Source: Anaerolineae bacterium (lineage in GTDB: Bacteria > Chloroflexota > Anaerolineae > JAFGEY01). From it: a DNA stretch of 6,011 nt. The notes below the pieces were generated by a model. The model saw nothing but the letters and a program-made list of their open reading frames with translations. It did no database searches and was not told where the DNA came from. Positions within the stretch are counted from its first letter, which is position 1. Each line of letters begins with the position of its first letter. The stretch is from contig JAFGJF010000593.1 of NCBI GenBank assembly GCA_016929205.1, forward strand, positions 1-6,011. Reading direction: 5' to 3'. Shown piece by piece: positions 1 through 5,112 of this stretch. The position numbers were made by a program, and so were the translations under genes.

Positions 1-978
1 CTGACGATCGTGGTTGAGGTGCTGGATCCGGCGCTGTTTACGGCCACGCCGACGAACACGCCGACAGAGACGCCGACGCCAACCGAGACGCCGACCCATA
101 CGCCGACGCCAACCGAGACGCCGACGAGCACCAGCACGCCAACCGTCGCGCCGACGGCGACGCTCGAGCCCGGAGAGCCCACGCCCACACCGGAAGAAAC
201 GGCGACCGCAGTGCCGAGCACCACGCGGGCACCCACAGGATCGGCCGACATGATTTTCATTCCCGAGGGCACGTTCTTGATGGGCAGCAACGAGGACAGT
301 GTGCAGCAGGCGACCAAGTGGTGCAAATGCGGCGCTGACCGCTTTGAGGACGAGTTGTATATGCACCGCGTTTTCGTCAGCGGGTTCTATATTGACAAAT
401 ACGAGGTAACAAATCGACAATACCTGGTTTTTGTGAATGCCAAGGGCTACCTGACCGACGCCGAGAAAAAGCCAGAGGCCAGCACATGGCGCACCGAATT
501 TACGGCCGGTAAAGACGATCACCCCGTGGTGTGGATGAGCTGGAACGATGCCAACGCCTACTGCAAGTGGGTCGGCAAGCGGCTGCCCACGGAAGCCGAG
601 TGGGAAAAAGCCGCGCGCGGCGATGATGCGCGTCTGTGGCCGTGGGGCAGCGAGTGGGACCATACACGGTTGAACATGAAAGAAGATGGTGTATTGACCA
701 CGGTCAAGGTGGGCAGCTATCCGGGCGGCGCCAGCCCCTATGGCGTGATGGATATGGCTGGCAATGTTTGGGAATGGGTCAACGACTGGCACAGCGTGTC
801 GTATTACCAGATCGGCGAGGGGCGCGATCGCGATCCGCAAGGCCCGGACAGAGGCGAAGACCGGGTTTTGCGGGGCGGCGCATTCAAGAATGCTATCGAA
901 GACGTGCGCACGGCCAACCGCCACAAGGGTGGTCCGACCGGGTACGCGCCCGATCATGGTTTCCGCTGTGCCAAGTGA
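1..978 (+). CDS. SUMF1/FGE-type domain protein with Thr/Pro-rich linker (5' partial)
   Basis: The frame is open from base 1 and continues upstream; the first in-frame start-like codon is GTG at 10, with no ribosome binding site, so the gene is probably cut by the window edge. Numbering from that GTG, residues about 11-76 are a low-complexity Thr/Pro/Glu linker, typical of exported or membrane-anchored proteins. Residues 81-322 are a formylglycine-generating-enzyme (SUMF1) domain: IPEGTFLMGS at 84-93, YEVTNRQY at 131-138, RLPTEAEWEKAARG at 191-204, MAGNVWEWVNDW at 249-260, RVLRGGAF at 285-292 and GFRCA at 317-321. The two cysteines that catalyse formylglycine formation in true FGE, located between the RGG and GFRCA motifs, are absent; that stretch reads KNAIEDVRTANR. 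The domain is therefore more likely a binding or structural module than a sulfatase-activating enzyme. An extra CKC pair at 105-107 is unusual. The upstream part could be a membrane segment, a kinase or an adhesion domain; it cannot be seen. Confidence 0.88.
   Translation: MTIVVEVLDPALFTATPTNTPTETPTPTETPTHTPTPTETPTSTSTPTVAPTATLEPGEPTPTPEETATAVPSTTRAPTGSADMIFIPEGTFLMGSNEDSVQQATKWCKCGADRFEDELYMHRVFVSGFYIDKYEVTNRQYLVFVNAKGYLTDAEKKPEASTWRTEFTAGKDDHPVVWMSWNDANAYCKWVGKRLPTEAEWEKAARGDDARLWPWGSEWDHTRLNMKEDGVLTTVKVGSYPGGASPYGVMDMAGNVWEWVNDWHSVSYYQIGEGRDRDPQGPDRGEDRVLRGGAFKNAIEDVRTANRHKGGPTGYAPDHGFRCAK
41..200 (+). repeat. Thr-Pro codon repeat tract with a 25-bp exact direct repeat
   Basis: The linker is encoded by tandem ACG CCG / CCG ACG / ACC GAG units. 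Bases 71-95 and 101-125 are identical over 25 bp at a 30-bp period, corresponding to a ten-residue TPTPTETPT(H/S) unit. Exact nucleotide identity, not just amino-acid similarity, suggests recent slippage or unequal crossover, so linker length may vary between strains. Confidence 0.8.
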
Positions 979-1006
979 GCGTAATCCAAAAATATGACAA
1001 ATGTCG

Positions 1007-1035
1007 TTTACAAATGACTGGGTTTGTGATATCAT
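1007..1035 (+). promoter_or_regulatory. Predicted sigma70-type promoter of the LysM gene
   Basis: TTTACA at 1007-1012 (5 of 6 to the -35 consensus) is followed by a 17-bp spacer and TATCAT at 1030-1035 (5 of 6 to the -10 consensus). TG at 1027-1028 forms an extended -10. It lies just after the stop of the upstream gene in an AT-rich patch, and would give a transcription start near 1042 and a leader of about 225 nt. Confidence 0.55.
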
Positions 1036-1041
1036 AAAAAT

Positions 1042-1266
1042 GGTTCGCTTGGGTAGTGACACTTGGCCGATCCGTGCCGCAATGGATCACCGTGCGATAA
1101 AGCAACGCTGAATAAATCTAGCTTATGATGCAGTAAACAAGCCCTATTTATAGGACGTTGCGATGCGGAACGGTGAATTTGGTGTCGTGTGGTTGTGGCC
1201 GGGTGCGACTCCTGTTTAGCCGGATGAACCATCCTATGGAATGAGGATAAAAAGGAAGGATATTTC
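1042..1266 (+). promoter_or_regulatory. Long, possibly structured 5' leader of the LysM gene
   Basis: No open frame of note lies here. Bases 1072-1081 can pair with 1164-1173 (nine of ten pairs, one G-A mismatch). Nested inside, GCAACG at 1102-1107 pairs with CGTTGC at 1156-1161, and CCTA/TAGG (1143-1146 with 1151-1154) makes a hairpin with a TTTA loop. Upstream of the outer stem GATCC/GGATC (1069-1073 with 1084-1088) is an alternative pairing. No known riboswitch consensus was recognised. With this search space the outer stem alone could arise by chance; only the nesting adds weight. Confidence 0.25.
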
Positions 1267-2148
1267 ATGAATCGCAAATCAAGTCTAGTAAGTCAATGGC
1301 TGCGCACGGTGCCTGGCCTGTTTCTGGCCTTTACGCTGCTCGCATCGCTTTTTCCCACGCTGGCGTTCGCACAAACAGAAAGCACGGCTATCACGTACGT
1401 CGTCCAGCCTGGCGACACGCTGACCCGTATTGCAAACGATTACGGAGTGACCGTCGAGGCGATCGTTGGTTGGAACGAGATCGAAAATCGGGATCTGATC
1501 TGGGTAGGCCAAGAGTTGGTCATTTATGCATCTCAGGATAGTGCCTCTTTGACGACCCCATCTGTGCCTGTGTCGCCCGCTTCTGGCGGCCCGCTTGTGT
1601 TTACCTGGGCGGTGATCGGCTGGCAGCCTGCCGACCCCGATTACGTCGCCACGATCGAGATCGTTCCCCAGGGTGGTCAGCCGCCCTATACGTTCTACCA
1701 CGATGGCCTGGTGCAGGCGGGTGATCGGTTCGAGATCGCCTGGCTGCGCTGTCTGCCCAAGCCGGGCAGCGTGGGTGTGGCCGATGCGACGGGCGAGTAC
1801 GTCAAGGAAGACTATTGGCTGCTCGCACCATACTGTCCGGTTGGCGTCGAGATCGATGAACCGGCTGAAGGCGCGCATTTGAAACACATGCCGAGGCATT
1901 TTAACGTTACCTGGGAGCCCACTGTCGATCCGGCGCCGTATATGTACGGGATGGAGATCGAGGTGTGGGAAAACGGGGGTTGGAGGCCCTGGCAAGACTA
2001 TAAGAATTTTCGCGGAGATTCGTTTTTCGTGCCCGACATCTTTCCCGGAGATTTAGCCGGGCGGGTGCGGATGTGGGGGATCTATGAGTGGGGTTATGAG
2101 GGTCCCAAAACGCCGTGGCGCAATTTTGAGTTCCGCGTGACGTATTAA
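1267..2148 (+). CDS. Secreted LysM-domain protein
   Basis: A 293-residue protein that probably acts outside the membrane by binding peptidoglycan or another N-acetylglucosamine polymer. Residues 1-35 are a Sec signal peptide: basic start, hydrophobic segment at about 17-30, and cleavage after AFA at 33-35. Residues 43-87 are one LysM domain, with YVVQPGDTL at 44-52, IANDYG at 55-60 and GQELVIY at 81-87. After a Ser/Thr/Pro linker (about 90-107), residues 108-293 look beta-rich, with two Ig- or fibronectin-like stretches (about 110-190 and 192-291); Cys162 and Cys190 could form a disulfide. No catalytic hydrolase motif was recognised, so a lytic enzyme is not claimed. The start is well supported: AAGGAAGGA at 1252-1260 lies 6 bases before ATG. 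The gene appears monocistronic, with its own promoter and a hairpin directly after the stop. Confidence 0.9.
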   Translation: MNRKSSLVSQWLRTVPGLFLAFTLLASLFPTLAFAQTESTAITYVVQPGDTLTRIANDYGVTVEAIVGWNEIENRDLIWVGQELVIYASQDSASLTTPSVPVSPASGGPLVFTWAVIGWQPADPDYVATIEIVPQGGQPPYTFYHDGLVQAGDRFEIAWLRCLPKPGSVGVADATGEYVKEDYWLLAPYCPVGVEIDEPAEGAHLKHMPRHFNVTWEPTVDPAPYMYGMEIEVWENGGWRPWQDYKNFRGDSFFVPDIFPGDLAGRVRMWGIYEWGYEGPKTPWRNFEFRVTY

Positions 2149-2169
2149 GACGGCTGGTCTGTGCCGTTT
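2148..2169 (+). terminator. Weak hairpin at the end of the LysM gene
   Basis: AGACGGC at 2148-2154 pairs with GCCGTTT at 2163-2169 (seven pairs including one G-T), with an 8-base loop, beginning at the last base of the stop codon. Only three T residues follow, so it would be a poor intrinsic terminator and may simply protect the transcript end. Confidence 0.3.
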
Positions 2170-2322
2170 GGCATCATTAGTCTGACACGTCAAGCCTGGT
2201 GATAGGTGCAAATGCGAGATCGGGTCACCGCCTGACGCTTGAGTTCGATATGCAACCATCGCCGGGCTCTGTTGAGTGCAGGGGCGCAGCGTGCTGTGCC
2301 TTTGTTCTTTTTGGACAAAGAT

Positions 2323-3072
2323 ATGAACATCGTCGTATTGGACGCCAACGGGCAGCGGGTCTCGATGACCAGCGAAAAAAAGGCGCAGCGGCTGCTCGAA
2401 CAGGGCAAGGCCACGCTGGTCAGCTGTGACCCGTTTGTGATTCGTCTCCCCTACGCTGTCGATCTGCCTGCCAGGCCTGAGCCCGAGGTCCAGGAGCTGC
2501 CGGGAAAGGGCAAGCACATCCTGCTGCACGTCTGCTGCGCGCCGTGCGCGACCTATCCAGCCAAGCGGCTGCGCGAATTGGGCTTTGAGGTGACTGGCTA
2601 CTGGTATAACCCCAACATCCATCCCTTTGGCGAGCACGAACGGCGGCGAGAGACGCTGGCGCAATACGCGCACGAGATCGACCTGCCGGTGATCTGGGAG
2701 CCGGGCTACGAGATCGTCGACTTTATGCGCGCCATTGGTGGCCAGGAGGCATTTGGCACGCGCTGCAGGATCTGCTACCGGATGCGCCTGGCGCGTGCAG
2801 CGCAGGTCGCCGCGCGGGAGAGATTCGAGGCGCTGACGACGACGTTGTTGATCAGCCCGTACCAGGATCAGCAGGCGATCCGGGCGATCGGACAGGATGT
2901 AGCAGCCATGCAGGACGTCGCTTTTTTCTACGAGAATTTCCGCCGTGGCTGGAGCGAACACGCCAAGATGACCCGCGAGCACGGGTTGTACAGCCAGCGC
3001 TACTGCGGATGCGTTTATTCGGAATGGGAAGCGCGCGATCGAACGGCGTGGACGCTCAAGGGGAAGCGATGA
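2323..3072 (+). CDS. queH: Epoxyqueuosine reductase QueH with N-terminal PLMP/RRXRR-like domain
   Basis: QueH performs the last step of queuosine synthesis, reducing epoxyqueuosine to queuosine at the wobble position of tRNAs with GUN anticodons; it is the non-orthologous replacement of the cobalamin enzyme QueG. Numbering from ATG 2323 (249 residues), the QueH core spans about 64-240: HVCCAPC at 69-75, YNPNIHP at 95-101, RCRICYRMRL at 147-156, LLISPYQ at 175-181 and SQRYCGCVYS at 224-233. The CCxxC and CxxC cysteines are those expected to hold the iron-sulfur centre. Residues 1-43 are extra: VVLDANGQRV, then TSEKKAQRLLEQGKA at 16-30 and PFVIRL at 37-42, which matches the pattern of the IscB PLMP / RRXRR domain. 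The frame continues upstream to a TTG at 2239 with no ribosome binding site; ATG 2323 was chosen because the extra domain begins there, although its own site (GGA at 2313-2315) is weak. The stop overlaps the next start as ATGA. No preQ1 riboswitch was seen upstream. Confidence 0.92.
   Translation: MNIVVLDANGQRVSMTSEKKAQRLLEQGKATLVSCDPFVIRLPYAVDLPARPEPEVQELPGKGKHILLHVCCAPCATYPAKRLRELGFEVTGYWYNPNIHPFGEHERRRETLAQYAHEIDLPVIWEPGYEIVDFMRAIGGQEAFGTRCRICYRMRLARAAQVAARERFEALTTTLLISPYQDQQAIRAIGQDVAAMQDVAFFYENFRRGWSEHAKMTREHGLYSQRYCGCVYSEWEARDRTAWTLKGKR
3058..3066 (+). promoter_or_regulatory. Ribosome binding site fixing the start of the ATPase gene
   Basis: AAGGGGAAG lies immediately before ATG 3069, inside the last codons of queH. 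It favours that start over an in-frame ATG at 3009, which lacks such a site and would overlap queH by 64 bases. The 4-base ATGA overlap indicates translational coupling. Confidence 0.7.
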
Positions 3073-3848
3073 ACCGGGCAGAGAGTGGGGCAGATGCCAA
3101 CGTCGACGCACATGTCGTCGAGATCGAACGCTGCAACCAGCGCGGCGGGCGGATGCTGTCGCTGGTCGATTTGCTCAACGCCGGATCGGTCGATCTGCCG
3201 TTGGCTGCTTACCTGGCAGCAGCTATGCGATCTGGCGCGTCGCTGCTGGTCGGCGCGCGTCCCGGTGGTGCGGGCAAGACGGCGGTGATGTGCGCGCTGC
3301 TCAACTTTTTGCCCGATCGCACCGCCATCCAGCCCGTCGCCGACCAGGCGGCCCTGGCCTGCGGGCTGCGCGACCCGCAGTTTGGCGACAGGTGCTACCT
3401 GGCCCACGAGATCGGCGCCGGGTATTATTATGCTTACGTGTGGGGAAAAGAGGCACGGGCCTTTTTCCAACTGGCCTCGAACGGGCACATCATTGCCTCC
3501 AACCTGCACGCCGACACGCTGCAGGAAACGCACGACCAGCTTGTCGGCGAGAACGGCGTCGCCAGGGCGCACCTTGACGCGGTGAGGCTCAAGATCTATT
3601 TGCGCGTCGCTCGCGGGCAGGGCTGGTCGATGCGGCGCTGGGTCAGCCGGGTGTACGAGAGCGACGGCGAGCACGATCGTTTGCTGTGGGAACGGGTGGG
3701 CGATGGCACGTTCCACCAGGCTGCCGGCAGTGCGATCGTGTCGCCCGAGCAGGAAGCGCACTATGCGGCGTTCTTGGCGACGCTTGAGGCGCAGGATCGC
3801 CGTACGATTGAGCAAGTGCGGCGGGCGCTGCTCAAAGGGCAGTCATAG
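3069..3848 (+). CDS. Small VirB11/CpaF-like P-loop ATPase, divergent
   Basis: A 259-residue protein resembling the C-terminal ATPase half of secretion/pilus ATPases (VirB11, CpaF, GspE, PilT). Residues 30-60 (LSLVDLLNAGSVDLP, then YLAAAMRSGASLL) match the segment ahead of the nucleotide-binding loop in CpaF-type proteins. The Walker A region is GARPGGAGKT at 62-71, but the residue five before the GK glycine is Arg rather than Ala/Gly, so the motif is non-canonical. HEI at 113-115 occupies the place of the family GEIRD box, and NGHIIASNLHAD at 138-149 is equivalent to the TGH..LHTN Walker B/His-box region. The N-terminal half of a normal CpaF (usually over 400 residues) is absent, and the usual acidic Walker B residue is not obvious. 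Its coupling to queH suggests a shared cellular job, but the partner is unknown; with no pilus or secretion genes nearby, a conventional secretion role is doubtful. It may be a repurposed or regulatory ATPase. Confidence 0.72.
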   Translation: MNRAESGADANVDAHVVEIERCNQRGGRMLSLVDLLNAGSVDLPLAAYLAAAMRSGASLLVGARPGGAGKTAVMCALLNFLPDRTAIQPVADQAALACGLRDPQFGDRCYLAHEIGAGYYYAYVWGKEARAFFQLASNGHIIASNLHADTLQETHDQLVGENGVARAHLDAVRLKIYLRVARGQGWSMRRWVSRVYESDGEHDRLLWERVGDGTFHQAAGSAIVSPEQEAHYAAFLATLEAQDRRTIEQVRRALLKGQS

Positions 3849-3913
3849 AAGCAAAATTCACCAAGCCGCCAAAAAAACCATTGATTTCCTCTCGCGTCAC
3901 CATATGTGCAGAT

Positions 3914-3941
3914 TTGCCGCTTGTTCACAGCATGGTATAAT
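3914..3941 (+). promoter_or_regulatory. Predicted promoter of comM (extended -10)
   Basis: A perfect TATAAT at 3936-3941, preceded by TGG at 3933-3935 (extended -10), follows a weak -35, TTGCCG at 3914-3919, with a 16-bp spacer. Transcription would start near 3948, leaving a leader of about 80 nt. An 8-bp palindrome, AACCGGTT, lies in this leader at 3981-3988. Confidence 0.6.
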
Positions 3942-4029
3942 GCAGCGATAAAGGTGTTATCATAGATCGTCAATGCCAATAACCGGTTGATCGTGGCGAC
4001 CGTTCATAGGACGTGCGAGGGGGCAGAGT

Positions 4030-5112
4030 ATGCTTGCTCAAGTAACGAGCTGTGCCGTAGTTGGACTTGAGGGATCGTTGATCCGGGTCGAGGTCGACAT
4101 CTCGCGCGGGCTGCCATCCTGGACGCTGGTCGGCTTGCCCGACGCAGCGGTGCGCGAATCGGGCGAACGGGTGCGATCGGCGATCAAAAACTCGGGCCTG
4201 CAATTTCCCCAGGCCAGGCTCACGGTCAACCTGGCTCCGGCCGACCTGCGCAAAGAAGGCCCGGCCTACGACCTGCCCATTGCTATCGGCGTGCTGATCG
4301 CTTCGGAGCAGCTTTTTCCTCTCGACGAACAGGCGATGGTGATCGGCGAGCTGTCGCTCGACGGCAGCGTGCGCCACATCAAGGGGATCCTGCCGATGGC
4401 GGCCAAAGCACGCGATGCCGGGATCACGACTCTCTATGTCCCTCGCGACGACGCGGCCGAAGCGGCGCTGGTGGAAGAGCTGACCGTCTATCCCGTGTCC
4501 ACGCTGGGGCGGCTGATCAGCCACCTGCTGGGGATCACGGCAATCGAGCCCTACGTGCCGGGCGAGCAGTTTGACCCTGAGGACGTGCCCGAGTATGCCG
4601 CCGATTTTCAGGAGATCAAGGGCCAGGAGCACGTGAAGCGTGCCCTGGAGGTCGCGGCGGCCGGCGCGCATAACCTGATTATGAGCGGCCCGCCGGGGGC
4701 CGGCAAGACACTGCTGGCGCGATCGATGCCCGGCATCCTGCCCCGCCTGTCGCTGAACGAAGCGCTCGAGGTGACGCGGATCTATTCGGTGGCCGATATG
4801 ATCCGCGACAGCACGCCGTTGATCCGCCACCGCCCCTTTCGCGCCCCACACCACACGATCAGTCACGCCGGGCTGGTCGGCGGCGGGCACTGGCCCCGTC
4901 CGGGCGAGATCTCGCTGGCCCACCTGGGTGTGCTGTTTCTCGACGAACTGCCCGAGTTTGGTACCCGCAGCCTGGAAACGCTGCGCCAGCCGATCGAAGA
5001 CAAGATCGTGACCATCAGCCGGGCCACGGGCACGCTGACCTTTCCGGCCAATTTTATGCTGATGAAAGGTCCACAATTAACCCCTCAGCCGGGAGCATTC
5101 CTGTCAGCTTGA
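4030..5112 (+). CDS. comM: ComM/YifB Mg-chelatase-like AAA+ ATPase, interrupted at its 3' end by an integrated element
   Basis: ComM is a hexameric AAA+ helicase that extends branch migration when incoming single-stranded DNA recombines during natural transformation. The start is supported by GAGGGGG at 4017-4023. Residues about 3-165 are the N-terminal Lon-protease-like ChlI domain ([17 protein letters not shown] at 35-51, [14 protein letters not shown] at 106-119). Residues about 190-344 are the Mg-chelatase-type AAA+ core: Walker A GPPGAGKT at 220-227, RPFRAPHHT at 268-276, Walker [11 protein letters not shown] at 301-310 and TLRQPIED at 317-324. Family identity ends at NFML, residues 341-344, where normal members continue with VAAMNPCPCG. 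The last 16 residues are read from the antisense strand of a recombinase gene. A full ComM has about 500 residues, so the rest of the AAA+ module and the C-terminal helical domain are missing. The visible product is probably inactive, unless precise excision restores the gene. The 3' half should lie beyond the far end of the element. Confidence 0.92.
   Translation: MLAQVTSCAVVGLEGSLIRVEVDISRGLPSWTLVGLPDAAVRESGERVRSAIKNSGLQFPQARLTVNLAPADLRKEGPAYDLPIAIGVLIASEQLFPLDEQAMVIGELSLDGSVRHIKGILPMAAKARDAGITTLYVPRDDAAEAALVEELTVYPVSTLGRLISHLLGITAIEPYVPGEQFDPEDVPEYAADFQEIKGQEHVKRALEVAAAGAHNLIMSGPPGAGKTLLARSMPGILPRLSLNEALEVTRIYSVADMIRDSTPLIRHRPFRAPHHTISHAGLVGGGHWPRPGEISLAHLGVLFLDELPEFGTRSLETLRQPIEDKIVTISRATGTLTFPANFMLMKGPQLTPQPGAFLSA
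5037..5071. other. Candidate attL junction of the integrated element in comM
   Basis: The comM-derived sequence ends at about 5061. A perfect 8-bp inverted repeat, GACCTTTC at 5037-5044 and GAAAGGTC at 5064-5071, straddles the junction with one arm in comM and the other in the element, as expected of a hybrid serine-recombinase attachment site. The symmetry centre (5054) sits about 7 bases left of the point where ComM identity ends, so the exact crossover bases are unresolved. Confidence 0.5.

Noticed and set aside
61..130. CRISPR-like spaced repeats
   Set aside because: The repeats are in-frame Thr-Pro codons in a protein linker, with only 5 bp between the two exact copies.
10..978. Catalytic formylglycine-generating enzyme
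   Set aside because: The active-site cysteine pair is missing, and no sulfatase gene is nearby.
1042..1266. c-di-AMP (ydaO-type) or c-di-GMP riboswitch ahead of the LysM gene
   Set aside because: The conserved core sequences of these riboswitches are not present, despite the suggestive gene context.
2239..2322. Upstream TTG start for queH
   Set aside because: There is no ribosome binding site, and the extra 28 residues do not look like part of the domain that begins at ATG 2323.
2149..2322. preQ1 riboswitch ahead of queH
   Set aside because: No preQ1 consensus hairpin and A-rich tail could be found in this gap; only short stems such as GGTGA/TCACC (2198-2202 with 2225-2229) are present.
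2053..3111. Long minus-strand open frame opposite queH and the end of the LysM gene
   Set aside because: The plus strand carries clear QueH motifs throughout; the antisense product is low in recognisable structure.
3015..3815. Minus-strand open frame opposite the small ATPase
   Set aside because: No domain is seen, and the plus-strand frame has a ribosome binding site, coupling and P-loop motifs.
3970..5076. Long open frame on the minus strand opposite comM
   Set aside because: It is a shadow of the GC-rich comM codons, has no recognisable domain and is rich in Arg/Gln/His typical of antisense frames.
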